From NCBI GenBank assembly GCA_002439165.1, contig DJTE01000002.1, forward strand, positions 162,867 through 226,866: a DNA stretch of 64,000 nucleotides, written 5' to 3'. Within the stretch, counting starts at the first letter, position 1. Every line of letters starts with the position of its first letter. Below the pieces are notes generated by a model. It saw only the letters and a program-made list of their open reading frames with translations, was not told where the DNA came from and searched no databases. Shown here in pieces: positions 8,177-17,157 of this stretch. The position numbers were made by a program, and so were the translations under genes. The DNA comes from Chryseobacterium indologenes (GTDB lineage: Bacteria > Bacteroidota > Bacteroidia > Flavobacteriales > Weeksellaceae).

Positions 8177-10703
8177 TTGTTTTTAATTTGATAATAATTT
8201 TTTTCAGGTTATTTTCGTTTTTCCATTCTTCCAGCCTTTTATTCACTTCTTTATCGGTTTCCGACTGATTGAGCTGCAGCAGTTCAGCATAGAGTTCAAG
8301 CAGTTTTTTAAGGTTGAAAACCGGCTGATCTATAACGGTAAGAACAGATATCAACAGTTTCTCGAAGGCCTGGTTATGACTGATACTCAGATCAATATAA
8401 TCACTAAGCCGGTCTGTCAGTCTTTTCACCGGAGCCAGTCCGGATCTGAGCATTTCTCCGGTAAGTGCTCCCAAAGCAGAGGCATCAAAATCCCCGGAAA
8501 CTATTCTGTAAATAAGTGCTTCAAAAGCCGTACCACAAAGGGTTTTATCCTTATTAAGAAGTGCCGCCGAGAGATACAGATAATGGACGGGCTGAAAAGG
8601 CAGGTTCAGTTTCATCCATGCATCCAGTAATTCGGTATTTCCTCTGAGATCATAATGATAGACCGCATTGGAGAGTGTTTCGTTATATTTTTTTGCAAAA
8701 ACAGCCCCCGAAAAGCCGGGTGCCATATACAGGATACGGATCAGATCATCCTGATATATCCCATGATAGGAATTGAACAGAAAATCCAGCAGTGGAGCAT
8801 TTTCCGGAATTTCTGCCTGATTCCGGATATTGACGGTCAGTTCAGGAACTTCTTCTGTCTGGTTCCATCTATAAAATTTTCTGGTTCCGGTTTCCCATGT
8901 AAAACGGCCTTCCAGATAGTTGCTATCGTATATTTTTTTATAGTAGTCAGGATCAAAAACAGGTTTCAGCAGCTGGAAATAGTTTTTATCCAACTGTTTT
9001 TCCGCATATTGTACTGCTTCCTCAAGGTTTTCTTTTTTTGTTCTCAGTACTGCCATCTGCAGATCGACAGGCATAGGTTTTTCTTTCCGGTCCTGGTAGA
9101 TTTTCAGCTGGTCGGTAAGTACACGGATGTTAACCCAGCATGGGGTATGATCAGGAACGGAAAGCAGGGGAAGCTTCTTGCCTTGTTTCAATAATTCAAA
9201 AATATCCAGAAGAAAACGGTGATAGGCTTTAAAAACCAACGGAGTCCGTTTTCCTCCCCAATCTTCCAAGACCGGAAATTCTTTCTTTGCTTCATGCAAT
9301 ACCGGAGATACCTTTTGTTGTTTCATCAGCGCATAACTGATGAAAAAAGTCGCCAGTAAATGGTGCATGCCTTCTCCGTTTTTCCTTTTTAAAGCGGCTT
9401 TGAAAGCGGGCTCCAGCTGATTCCAGTGTTCTTCATTAATTTCTGTATTGAACCTCATCAATGCATCCAAAAACAGGTCAAAATACAGGGGTTCATTATG
9501 AAGGAACACCTGTGGAGCAAAAAAGATAAAATCACTGATCGTTTTCACGGGAGAAACAGGTTCCGGTACATGCCATTCTGTTATTTTATAATGATCATCA
9601 CCGGAGGTAATGCCGATATTTTTTACAGTCAGGAATTTCTCCAATAAGGTTGCCGCGTCTGTAAGAATGGATCCTGAATAGGCACTGACTGCCTTCTGAA
9701 GTTCATCTGACCTTAAATCTCCGTATTTCGAAATTATTTTAGCCGCCTTAGTCTGTACAGCAGCATCTTTGTTCAGAAATACCGGCAATATAAGCAAACA
9801 GATTTCCTGATGGAATTCTGCATTGTTTCTGACTATTTTTTCTACGGTCTGAAGTAAGGTATTCAAAATATTTTTCCCTGCAGCACTGGCAGGTACTTCT
9901 GCTGATTTCAGGAAATCCTCAGTTTTAAAGCCCGGTTCTGTGCTCACCCGGTTAATCATTTTCAATGCAGGAACAAAAAGCGGCTGTTGAGATGACTGTA
10001 AAATAAGGAACAGGTCATCCTGAAGATCCAGAATTTCATCTGCAGAGGGTTTCAGGTAAGAAAACAGCTCCAGAAACCATGTATTATGTTCTTTGGAAAA
10101 GTTACGGTTCACTGCATGAAGGCTGGATTTCAGGACTTTTGAACGGCTTATCTGATTTTCAACAATAAGCTGTTCCAGAATCTCTTTCCAGTTCCTTTGA
10201 TTATAATGGTATGTAATATCAGAATTATATTCAAAAAGCAGCCAAATGTGCGTTTCCAGTGTGGCCGGATATGTTGAAAAGAGTTCTTTTCCGCTATGGC
10301 CGGAAACAAGTGATTCTGCAAGCAGTTCAGCCAGAATTTCATTATTCAGAACGCAATAGCCTTTCTGCTGCCACTCCATTGCTTTAAGATAACCTGCGTT
10401 TCTAAGAAAGGCAGAGCTTCTACCTATCCAGCCCGGAACATAGGATTCAAAAAGTTCATCAACAAGATTTACAGGAACAGCATAATAGCCCGGAGAAAGT
10501 TTTTCATATTCCTCCTTTGTTTTACTGCACGCCAGAGCAGCGAGCACAGAAATAGGATTGTGCCCCCAGTTTTTGTTTAAAGATTTCTTTAAAACAGCTG
10601 CCGTTTCTGTCTTTTCCTTTGAAGTAAGTTTTGTAAGAAAAGGAATAATTTCTTTGATTTTAAAGTTCAAATAAATCCTCTTAAATTCATCTTCAATAAG
10701 CAT
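8157..10703 (-). CDS. Large helical-repeat protein, DUF6493-like (paralogue 2)
   Basis: 848 residues, first gene of the operon with the 898-residue paralogue and the SWIM protein. It has the same helical-repeat architecture and central PCW block. The opening MLIEDEFKRIYLNFKIKEI gives a single plausible start. There is no enzymatic motif. Upstream, 10704-10947 is A/T-rich, with no copy of the shared operator, so this operon appears separately controlled. A tandem duplication kept as two genes suggests a heteromeric scaffold. Confidence 0.65.
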   Translation of the reverse strand: MLIEDEFKRIYLNFKIKEIIPFLTKLTSKEKTETAAVLKKSLNKNWGHNPISVLAALACSKTKEEYEKLSPGYYAVPVNLVDELFESYVPGWIGRSSAFLRNAGYLKAMEWQQKGYCVLNNEILAELLAESLVSGHSGKELFSTYPATLETHIWLLFEYNSDITYHYNQRNWKEILEQLIVENQISRSKVLKSSLHAVNRNFSKEHNTWFLELFSYLKPSADEILDLQDDLFLILQSSQQPLFVPALKMINRVSTEPGFKTEDFLKSAEVPASAAGKNILNTLLQTVEKIVRNNAEFHQEICLLILPVFLNKDAAVQTKAAKIISKYGDLRSDELQKAVSAYSGSILTDAATLLEKFLTVKNIGITSGDDHYKITEWHVPEPVSPVKTISDFIFFAPQVFLHNEPLYFDLFLDALMRFNTEINEEHWNQLEPAFKAALKRKNGEGMHHLLATFFISYALMKQQKVSPVLHEAKKEFPVLEDWGGKRTPLVFKAYHRFLLDIFELLKQGKKLPLLSVPDHTPCWVNIRVLTDQLKIYQDRKEKPMPVDLQMAVLRTKKENLEEAVQYAEKQLDKNYFQLLKPVFDPDYYKKIYDSNYLEGRFTWETGTRKFYRWNQTEEVPELTVNIRNQAEIPENAPLLDFLFNSYHGIYQDDLIRILYMAPGFSGAVFAKKYNETLSNAVYHYDLRGNTELLDAWMKLNLPFQPVHYLYLSAALLNKDKTLCGTAFEALIYRIVSGDFDASALGALTGEMLRSGLAPVKRLTDRLSDYIDLSISHNQAFEKLLISVLTVIDQPVFNLKKLLELYAELLQLNQSETDKEVNKRLEEWKNENNLKKIIIKLKTNERKTL

Positions 10704-10947
10704 AATTCCAATCTTGGGGGACTAAAATAACAAAAATTGAAAGACTAATAATAAATTATCCCTTTAAAGTGATTTTTTTAACAAAACTTTATACTTTCAT
10801 CTGCTACTTCGTCTGAATTTCAGTACGAAAAAACAAAATTTCCGATATTTTATTAAAATAAATCCACATTTTTCATTGTTTTGAAAATGTAGGTTTGCAG
10901 AAGAAATATTTATGAGATTTCAACTTTTTATTAAAAATTTTAACATT

Positions 10948-11529
10948 CTATTTTAGCGAATTTCTTATTTTCAATTTTTGCTTTAGCCCTTCAAAAATGA
11001 TATATCCTAAATATTTTTTCCTGTCACAGCACTTTCTTTTTTCATAACAATTCCAGTAACTTATCATTCTGTCTTCCGTCTTTTTAAAATAATACTGATT
11101 TTCTGCAATAAAGTCTATATAATCAACAAGTCTGTTTTTGATTATACCATCAATCTCCGGAAAAATTTCAGTTACATATTCTCCTAAAAGCTGAAAAATA
11201 AAAGGAATTTCAAAACCCAAAGAGCAGGCTGATAATTTCTTCAGATATTTCTCCCTCACTCGGCCATTATTGTTCCTTGTTCCTATACAATACAGAATAA
11301 ATCTCTGCATTTCTGAAAGGCTGCTGATTTTCAAAAGTATATCAGCATCAATATAGATTCTGTAAGGTATTGTAAGCATTTCTCCCTTATAGCAGACGTT
11401 TTCTCCATGGATCATATCAGTACTGATGTATGCATACATAAGATCAATTACCTTTTCTGCATCTTCTGCGTACTGTTGAGGAAAAGCTTTTAAAAGTTTA
11501 TTCCGGATGGTATTATAATTATTGGGCAT
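10948..11529 (-). CDS. Hypothetical protein downstream of slipin
   Basis: 193 residues, start MPNNYNTIRNKLLKAFPQQY. Soluble, helical, rich in Tyr and Lys, with a C-terminal CYEKRKCCDRKK cluster. I recognise no family. It lies 70 bp downstream of the slipin gene on the same strand, but a strong hairpin (11543-11576) separates them, so it may be expressed only by read-through or from its own promoter. Confidence 0.6.
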   Translation of the reverse strand: MPNNYNTIRNKLLKAFPQQYAEDAEKVIDLMYAYISTDMIHGENVCYKGEMLTIPYRIYIDADILLKISSLSEMQRFILYCIGTRNNNGRVREKYLKKLSACSLGFEIPFIFQLLGEYVTEIFPEIDGIIKNRLVDYIDFIAENQYYFKKTEDRMISYWNCYEKRKCCDRKKYLGYIIFEGLKQKLKIRNSLK

Positions 11530-11542
11530 TGTAAGTAAATAA

Positions 11543-11576
11543 AAACGGGGCCAACCTGCTTATTCACAAGTCTGCC
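11543..11576 (-). terminator. Terminator after slipin gene
   Basis: On the minus strand GGGGC ... GCCCC (with CTTG/AGCAGG inner pairing) is followed by GTTTTTATTT. Confidence 0.65.
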
Positions 11577-11599
11577 CCTATGGTGATAGTTATTAGTTT

Positions 11600-12697
11600 C
11601 TATTTAGCGAAAATTTCTTTCAGCTGGGAAACGATATTGCTGTTTCCGGACACGGTGATATCGCCGATCTTTTCTGCGATCTTCTCCATATATTCCATTT
11701 CTTTCAGTTTCCACAGTACCTCGTTTTCCTCCATCAGCTTCGCGGTGTTCAGAAGGCTTCTTGTGGAGGCTGTTTCTTCACGTCTCATGATGCTGTTGGC
11801 CTGAGCTTTTTTCTCTGCGATCAGGACCTGGTTGATGATTTCTTTCATTTCACCGGTCAGGATTACATCTCTGATTCCTGCATCTGACACTTTCAGTCCC
11901 AGATCTTTTCCTTTATTTCCGAAGTTTTCCAGGATTTCTTTTCCTACCGCATCTTTTTTCAGCAACAGTTCGTCCAGGGTCAACGCTCCTACGAATTCAC
12001 GTAAAGCCAGCTGCATCAGAACATACAATTGCTTATCGTATTCCTTATTCTGCATTAAAGCCTTTTCAATATCGGTGATCTGAAAGCTTACATAGAAATT
12101 GATACGGAGCATGGCTTTATCTTTTGTTAAAAGTTCCTGTCCGGCAATTTCCATCTGCTGCATACGGATATCGGCATATTTTACTTCAATCGGGATTTCA
12201 TTGATCCAGAAGCTGTATGTTCCCGGTTCAAGAACTCTCGTCAGTTTCCCGTCGATCAGCAGTAGTCCTTTATATTGATTGGCTACCGGGAATTTTCTTA
12301 CGAAATTTCTCAGCATCGGATTTTCCAGAACGGTTCCGGATATATTTTCTGTGATTTCCACTTTGGTAAGGTCAATTTTCTGGAATTCTCTTTTCAGGAT
12401 ATCTTTCCAGAAGGCGTACTGCCCTACTTTCAGAACTTCTTTGAAGATTCCGTTTTCATAGACCAGCACAATTTCGCCGTCTTTTACATCAATTACCTGT
12501 AACATGGTGTTCAGTTGTTCATTTTTAAGCAAAAGGTTCAGATCTTCCGGGGCACGAAATGCTGTTTTCATGTCATGAACCGTTACGGTTTTATTTCCGA
12601 ACATCCAGTAATTACCTTCTTTAAGGATCTGGATAAGGTTTCCGTTCTGAAAAACAAGACCTGTCTGGTATGCGTTAACTGTAATTTTTTTCAACAT
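11600..12697 (-). CDS. Slipin / SPFH (band 7) family protein
   Basis: 365 residues from ATG 12697. An in-frame ATG at 12838 would add a 47-residue hydrophobic N-terminus (SSVVFERNNLGFSLFLINN), and I cannot exclude that longer form. Two repeated sub-domains near the N-terminus (YQTGLVFQNGNLIQILKEG and YKGLLLIDGKLTRVLEPG) precede the SPFH core (about residues 180-290) and a coiled C-terminus with the A-x-S-I-MRREE-A motif. SPFH proteins form oligomeric cages or membrane scaffolds. In bacterial RNA-repair gene neighbourhoods, slipins have been linked to tRNA-like RNAs. Here a tRNA-like cluster with the shared operator lies directly upstream, which supports a ribonucleoprotein role. Confidence 0.85.
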   Translation of the reverse strand: MLKKITVNAYQTGLVFQNGNLIQILKEGNYWMFGNKTVTVHDMKTAFRAPEDLNLLLKNEQLNTMLQVIDVKDGEIVLVYENGIFKEVLKVGQYAFWKDILKREFQKIDLTKVEITENISGTVLENPMLRNFVRKFPVANQYKGLLLIDGKLTRVLEPGTYSFWINEIPIEVKYADIRMQQMEIAGQELLTKDKAMLRINFYVSFQITDIEKALMQNKEYDKQLYVLMQLALREFVGALTLDELLLKKDAVGKEILENFGNKGKDLGLKVSDAGIRDVILTGEMKEIINQVLIAEKKAQANSIMRREETASTRSLLNTAKLMEENEVLWKLKEMEYMEKIAEKIGDITVSGNSNIVSQLKEIFAK

Positions 12698-13042
12698 TTC
12701 TAATTGTATTTTATGGTTATTATTTATTAAAAAAAGGGAAAAGCCAAGATTGTTTCTTTCAAAAACAACGGAGGAAAAGGGTTTCAGAAAATTCATTCTG
12801 TCTTTGAACAGCTTTTTGAATAGCATTGCTAATTTCATGATTCTGTATACTGCTTCTTCTGAAACTCATACAAAAGCTTTTCATTAACACTATCTATCCA
12901 ATAAGGTCTGCTCTTAAGACCGGGTTCATTTTCAGAAAAATCTTTTCCTGCAGGTCTTTCCAAAATGCTGATCCAACAGCTGAAAAAACCTTAGATTTTC
13001 CTGTCAAAAAGATGTTTTTTAATGAGAAACATTTAAAACTCA

Positions 13043-13068
13043 GCATAAAAAATAGATTTTGAGTCTAT
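13043..13068 (-). terminator. Terminator or attenuator between tRNA-like cluster and slipin
   Basis: On the minus strand AATAGA, loop CTCAAAA, TCTATTTTTT. It ends the RNA cluster about 200-350 bp before the slipin start, so slipin expression would need read-through or a second promoter. No clear second promoter is visible. Confidence 0.6.
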
Positions 13069-13083
13069 TTCAATGATACTGCG

Positions 13084-13125
13084 GTCGTAGTGCAGCGCGT
13101 CAACCATTCCGCCTTACCAATCGAG
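13084..13125 (-). ncRNA. tRNA-like half B0 with Arg(ACG)-type anticodon arm
   Basis: On the minus strand a Leu-type D-arm phrase (GGCGGAATGGTTGACGCGC) is followed by an anticodon arm CTGC-loop-GCAG containing CTACGAC (T33, anticodon ACG). No T-arm follows; the terminator comes instead. It is therefore a 5' tRNA half, or the 3' domain of a composite RNA with B1. Confidence 0.45.
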
Positions 13126-13187
13126 TTGGCAGTGGGATTCGAACCCACACATCATAAGCTATTACTCTCCCACTGAGTTATATTCCC
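13126..13187 (-). ncRNA. tRNA-like element B1
   Basis: The D-arm ACTC-AGTGGGA-GAGT and the T-arm GTGGG-TTCGAAT-CCCAC are intact, but the anticodon arm is reduced to a few bases (AATAGCTTATGAT). The acceptor ends do not pair (GGGAATA against CTGCCAAC). The total is near 62 bases. It cannot be a normal tRNA and is probably the slipin-associated tRNA-like RNA or part of it. Confidence 0.5.
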
Positions 13188-13191
13188 TTGA

Positions 13192-13275
13192 AGGGAACAG
13201 GAGGAATCGAACCTCCGTTATATAGCGCATGGAATTTTATGGAAAAACTCCTAACCTTCAGACCTGCTGAACAGA
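13192..13275 (-). ncRNA. tRNA-like element B2
   Basis: It has a clear T-arm, GGAGG-TTCGATT-CCTCC, and acceptor end TGTTCCC. At the anticodon-arm position there is a GGA-TTTT ... AAAA-TCC hairpin with TCCAT in its loop. No proper D-arm is visible. First element after operator copy 2. Confidence 0.45.
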
Positions 13276-13400
13276 AGAATATCATATTTCTCAATAAAAT
13301 CTCCTGCAATGGTGCTATACAGAAACACTCCAACATGGCCTGTCTGATATTTTGACTAAAATCTGTTTTTCAAAATTTTAGTAGTATTTCATTTTGATGA

Positions 13401-13439
13401 TGCAAAGTAAAAACCTTGTTGCGCAATCTTTTTGCGCAG
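13401..13439 (-). promoter_or_regulatory. Shared RNA-island promoter/operator, copy 2 (tRNA-like cluster and slipin)
   Basis: The plus strand shows TTGCGCA (13419-13425), ATCTTT, TTGCGCA (13432-13438). On the minus strand 13 bases separate it from TTTGCA (13401-13406). It is nearly identical to the TROVE copy, including the TTTTACTTTGCA -7 region. Confidence 0.8.
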
Positions 13440-13526
13440 TAAAAAAATTTTAAAAAAAATATCTATTTTTTCCGCTAGTATAAATCACCATCATTAAATT
13501 TTAATTCAAAATTCAATAAATAAAAA

Positions 13527-13554
13527 TTGTAATTCATTAAATTTTATATATTTG
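13527..13554 (+). promoter_or_regulatory. Bacteroidetes-type promoter for the MarR operon
   Basis: TTG at 13527-13529 and TATATTTG at 13547-13554 with 17 bases between match the TTG / TAnnTTTG consensus. It is 37 bases before the MarR start. Confidence 0.6.
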
Positions 13555-13590
13555 CAAAATAAAAATACTTGACAACTCAAATATAATTCA

Positions 13591-14022
13591 ATGATAAGTA
13601 CAGAATTATTATTTTTAATGAACCTACAAAAAGTACAGGCAGTGATTTCAAGAAAGTTTGATTCTCTGAGTACTCACGGACTTGGCTTCAATGATTTTAT
13701 GATCCTTTATATCCTTTATCATTCTTCTGAAAGCAAAATGCGGAGGATAGACCTGGCAGAAAAAACCGGACTTACGGCTTCGGGAATTACGAGACTTCTC
13801 AATCCGCTGGAAAAAACGGGAATGGTATCGCGGGAAACCAATGAAAGAGATGCCCGGGTGAGCTATGTTGTGATCACGGATACCGGAAAAAGAATCTTTG
13901 AAGAAGCCGTTATCACAGCAGAATATGTTACAAAAGGCCTTTTTCCTGCTTCATCGAGGCAAAGTAAACAACTGCAGGTAGCCTCCGGTATTTTGAACGA
14001 ACTGGGAGGAAGCATCCAATAA
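13591..14022 (+). CDS. MarR family transcriptional regulator
   Basis: 143 residues with a winged helix-turn-helix: FMILYILYHSSESKMRRIDLAEKTGLTASGITRLLNPLEKTGMV, followed by the wing RETNERDARVSYVVITDTG (about residues 30-110). The DAR motif of the MarR wing is present. It is first in a plus-strand trio with the GIY-YIG protein and an alpha/beta hydrolase and probably controls them. Its position next to the minus-strand operator copy 2 makes a role in the RNA island possible, but nothing in the sequence shows it. Confidence 0.9.
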   Translation: MISTELLFLMNLQKVQAVISRKFDSLSTHGLGFNDFMILYILYHSSESKMRRIDLAEKTGLTASGITRLLNPLEKTGMVSRETNERDARVSYVVITDTGKRIFEEAVITAEYVTKGLFPASSRQSKQLQVASGILNELGGSIQ

Positions 14023-14043
14023 TTAATTAAATGATCCGAATCT

Positions 14044-14382
14044 ATGAAAAATACATTAAGACAGCAGCTCAGAGAAGAAGCGAAGAATCATCCGGCGACT
14101 ATGGGTGTTCTTCTGATGACCAATACTCTCAGCGGAAAGCAATACATTAAGGGAGCATTAAATCTGGAAGCCCTTGTTAATAAATTGAAATTTTCCCTGC
14201 ATATCGGGCAGTTTTCCCATCCGCAGCTTCAGAAGGACTGGACTGAATATGGAAGCGAAGCATTTACTTTTGAATTTGCGGCTGTGATTCCTCTTCAGGA
14301 AAACCCTTATATCAATTACCGTCAGGAAATATCAAAGGCTGAGGAGATCCTTATTTCTGAATCGACAGCTGAATTATACTGA
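14044..14382 (+). CDS. GIY-YIG-like family protein
   Basis: 112 residues. Residues 20-38 (MGVLLMTNTLSGKQYIKGA) align with the GIY-YIG strand pair, with GIY degraded to GVLL and YIG to YIKG. HPQLQKDWTEYGSEAFTFE follows in the usual place. Relatives are often called GIY-YIG nucleases, but the degraded first motif makes catalysis uncertain. It lies between MarR and the hydrolase with short gaps. Confidence 0.7.
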   Translation: MKNTLRQQLREEAKNHPATMGVLLMTNTLSGKQYIKGALNLEALVNKLKFSLHIGQFSHPQLQKDWTEYGSEAFTFEFAAVIPLQENPYINYRQEISKAEEILISESTAELY

Positions 14383-14391
14383 AAATATCCT

Positions 14392-15300
14392 ATGAAAACA
14401 GTAAGAATTAACCGTACCTCCCTTTGTTATGAGGTTTTCGGGCATGAACATGAAGAGAGTATTTTTCTGATCCCAGGATTGGGAAGCCAGATGATCCGCT
14501 GGGAAGATTCTTTCTGTAAAGGATTATCTGAAAAAGGATTCAGAGTGATCCGTTTTGATAACAGGGATTCCGGATGTTCTGTTTTCCATTCTGAAAAGGA
14601 ACTGGATTTCAACCGGGATATCCGGGAAATATTTTCCTCTCTTCAGGAAGAAGATATTCCTTATTCGCTTATGGATATGGCGGTGGATGTAACCGGACTG
14701 ATGGATCATCTGAATATTGAGAAAGCCCATATTGCAGGCCGTTCAATGGGTGGCATCATCGCACAGCTTTTGGCAGCTCATTTTCCTGAAAGGATCCTGT
14801 CTCTCACGGTGATCATGTCAACTTCGCGGCATCCTGCATTACCGCCTTCTGATCCGGAAGTGATGAAGATGATGATGCAGCCTTCCGCCGATCCTGTTTC
14901 TGACAGGAATGAGTATTTCCGTGAAAAGCTGGCTTTTGCCCAAAAGATTTCCGGAAGTCTCTACCCTGCTGATCCTCATTCAGAAACTCAACTGATTGAA
15001 AGGGAAATCGGCCGTTCTTCCGGCAGTTCTGTTTTTTTAAGGCAGGTTATTGCGATGGGCACAATGAAGTACAATCCGGAAATTTTCAGGAAAGTTAAAG
15101 TTCCTACGCTGGTTATTCATGGAACAGAAGATCCTATATTTCATCCTGACTGCGGAAAAGATCTTGCTAAGTCTATTCCCGGTGCTGAACTGATTTTAAT
15201 CGAAGGAATGGGACATTCTATCCCACGAGAGCTGTTTGATTTTATCGCTGAAAAAGTGTATAAGCATTGCCGATTTGCCACGGATGCACGAGTTTCTTAA
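14392..15300 (+). CDS. Alpha/beta hydrolase
   Basis: 302 residues. It has the canonical fold: oxyanion turn LIPGLGSQ (about 26), nucleophile elbow GRSMGG (Ser near 118), acid HGTEDPIF (near 242) and catalytic GMGHSIP (near 270). The substrate cannot be predicted. It is the last gene of the MarR operon, starting nine bases after the GIY-YIG stop. Confidence 0.85.
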   Translation: MKTVRINRTSLCYEVFGHEHEESIFLIPGLGSQMIRWEDSFCKGLSEKGFRVIRFDNRDSGCSVFHSEKELDFNRDIREIFSSLQEEDIPYSLMDMAVDVTGLMDHLNIEKAHIAGRSMGGIIAQLLAAHFPERILSLTVIMSTSRHPALPPSDPEVMKMMMQPSADPVSDRNEYFREKLAFAQKISGSLYPADPHSETQLIEREIGRSSGSSVFLRQVIAMGTMKYNPEIFRKVKVPTLVIHGTEDPIFHPDCGKDLAKSIPGAELILIEGMGHSIPRELFDFIAEKVYKHCRFATDARVS

Positions 15301-15344
15301 TATTTCACGCAGAATAAACTGATTTCAAAAATGTTTGTGAGTAT

Positions 15345-15520
15345 TTTTTCTCTCGCTGATTTTGCAGATTGAGCAGATTTTATGAAGGGACTAAACCTTA
15401 TAGGTTTATCAACATCCGCATTATTAAACCTATAAGGTTTGATCTGGTAATTCCCAAAGATCGCAGATTCTTATGGTAAAAAATCTGCTTAATCTGCGGT
15501 ATCTGCAAGAATAGTAGAAA
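15345..15520. repeat. Interspersed inverted repeat, family 1
   Basis: GCAGATTGAGCAGATTTT near 15365 is mirrored by AAATCTGCTTAATCTGC near 15480. In the middle, AAACCTTATAGGTTTA and TAAACCTATAAGGTTT form another pair. It is the same family as the repeats at 3245 and 52275. It fills the gap between convergent genes, and no gene is visible. Confidence 0.6.
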
Positions 15521-15642
15521 TTTTTATTTTTTAAAGCTTTAGTATTTCTTTCAGTACAAGATTATTTTTAAAGAATGTGATCAGGATTTGAATGTTATCT
15601 AAAAACATCAGATTTATAAATTTAAACAGCTTGTTAATAAAA

Positions 15643-15674
15643 TAAGGATCATACGGTTGTATGACCCTTAAATT
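15643..15674 (-). terminator. Terminator of the RNA-processing operon
   Basis: On the minus strand AAGGGTCATAC-AACC-GTATGATCCTT is followed by ATTTTATT, just past the stop of the exonuclease at 15686. Confidence 0.7.
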
Positions 15675-15685
15675 TACTCTGTATT

Positions 15686-16237
15686 TTAAGCCTGATTAAG
15701 GCACCAGTAAAGGATTTTAGCAATATTTTTCGCATCATCCACTCCTCTGTGATGGGTACCTTCAAGTTTCATATTCAGTTCGCCTAAAGCTCTGGCCATT
15801 CCGACACTTTTCCTGACTGTTGGATGCAGCTGGCCGAACAGGGTTTTCACGTTGATATGGTCATAACTCAGCGGATAATCCACATTAAATCTTCTGGCCT
15901 GACTTTGCAGCATATTCAGGTCGTAGTTTCCGTAGCTGGCCCAGGTAAGGTCTTCGGAATCATATTCTGCACGCAGAATGTCCAGTGCATCTTCCAGCAT
16001 CACGCCTTCTTCATCCAGCATTTTCTGGGTAAGGGAAGTCAGTTCCGTACAAAACGGGCTTACGGTTGAATATCTTGGCTTTACCAGGAGTCCTTCACTT
16101 TGGGAGATCCTGCCGGTAGCTGCATTCATGATGCATACTCCGATCTCAATGATCTCGCTTTCCTGACCTCTGGGCGGGCGGCTGTCCCAGCACGTGGCTT
16201 CAAGGTCAATAATTAATATATTTTCTGTTGTTTTCAT
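15686..16237 (-). CDS. DEDDh 3'-5' exonuclease (ERI1/KapD-like), copy 1
   Basis: 183 residues. ExoI is IIDLEATCWD (D10, E12), ExoII is YGNYDLNML (about residue 100) and ExoIII is HHRGVDDAKN (His and Asp near 162-167). The ATCW variant is typical of ERI1-type RNases, which trim 3' ends of structured RNA. It is paralogous to the exonuclease at 20181-20726, with the same operon and the same strand. Last gene of the RNA-processing operon. Confidence 0.88.
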   Translation of the reverse strand: MKTTENILIIDLEATCWDSRPPRGQESEIIEIGVCIMNAATGRISQSEGLLVKPRYSTVSPFCTELTSLTQKMLDEEGVMLEDALDILRAEYDSEDLTWASYGNYDLNMLQSQARRFNVDYPLSYDHINVKTLFGQLHPTVRKSVGMARALGELNMKLEGTHHRGVDDAKNIAKILYWCLNQA

Positions 16238-16254
16238 TGGTTTAGATATTTAAG

Positions 16255-16460
16255 ATAACCACAAAAGATTAACACTTTAGTTGTTGGAAATGACAAACTT
16301 TATGCTGAGAAGTTCACTTCAGTTTTTAAAAACCTCCGATACTTATTATCCGTTAATGCATAAATCTGCCTTAACTGTAACTTCTCCGAATAAAAAATAT
16401 GCTACAAAAATCTGTGGGATCAGTGGGATCTCATAATGAATCGATCTTTTGTGGTTATCA
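16255..16460. repeat. Interspersed intergenic repeat, family 2
   Basis: The phrases TTTATGCTGAGAAGTTCACTT and ACCACAAAAGATT are shared with 47580-47780 and 49015-49080. It has flavobacterial BIR-like character and is noncoding. It fills the 280-bp gap between exonuclease and phosphoesterase. Confidence 0.5.
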
Positions 16461-16521
16461 GTTTAAATGGTTAATGGTTTGCTTAAATCTGTTTAATCTT
16501 TAGGCGATCATTTCTTTTTCA

Positions 16522-17109
16522 TCAGTTTCTGGGCGCAAACGGGGGTGTCCACTTTTTTCGTTTCATAATTTCTTTGACTTCTTCGTAAGAAATCGGGTAA
16601 AAATTATGGCAGTCAACTCCCACGTCAAAACTCAGAGCCATTTCATCATCCGGTAATGTTCCGTGTGAATGGCCGTAGAGCTGCCAAACTCCGCGGTGAG
16701 AGCCATTCCAGCTGCGCATGGCGTAATGCAGAAGAATAATTTTCTGGTTGCCGTTGCTGTTTTCCGGTTCATCAATTCTCAGTTCGTGGTAATCCCTGAT
16801 GGATTCGAAACGTTTGGGATATGTAAGAGCTGCACCTTCATGGTTTCCTTTTATCAGGTGGATTTTACCGTTCAGTCTGTCAAGGACTTCTTTGGTAAAA
16901 TCAGGTTTACCGAGGCTGACATCGCCCAAATGGTAGACGGTATCATTGACACCAACCTTCTCGTTCCATCTCTTGATCAGCTCTTCATTCATTTGTTCCA
17001 ATGATTCAAAGGGCCTTTCTGAGAATTTTATAATATTGGCATGACCGAAATGATGGTCTGCCGTGAAAAAAATATGAGGTTTCATTTTTTTTAATTGTTT
17101 TTTGTTCAA
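16522..17109 (-). CDS. Metallophosphoesterase (calcineurin-like)
   Basis: 195 residues from ATG 17109; MKPHIFF eight residues in is an alternative start. All motifs are present: TADHHFGH (D-x-H), HLGDVS (GD), IKGNHE (GNHE), LLHY and YGHSHG (GHxH). The short single-domain form resembles phage and repair-operon phosphoesterases. In an RNA-ligase operon, a role in removing 2',3'-cyclic or 3' phosphates before ligation is plausible but inferred. It overlaps none of its neighbours, and the MBL gene ends 48 bp upstream. Confidence 0.85.
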   Translation of the reverse strand: MNKKQLKKMKPHIFFTADHHFGHANIIKFSERPFESLEQMNEELIKRWNEKVGVNDTVYHLGDVSLGKPDFTKEVLDRLNGKIHLIKGNHEGAALTYPKRFESIRDYHELRIDEPENSNGNQKIILLHYAMRSWNGSHRGVWQLYGHSHGTLPDDEMALSFDVGVDCHNFYPISYEEVKEIMKRKKWTPPFAPRN

Positions 17110-17157
17110 CCATAAAATGCTCTGTTGATTCAGCTTTATGATTGTAAAGTTTAATTA

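Noticed and set aside
14427..14730. Minus-strand frames under the alpha/beta hydrolase
   Set aside because: Shadows of the real plus-strand gene, as for most short opposite-strand frames in the window.
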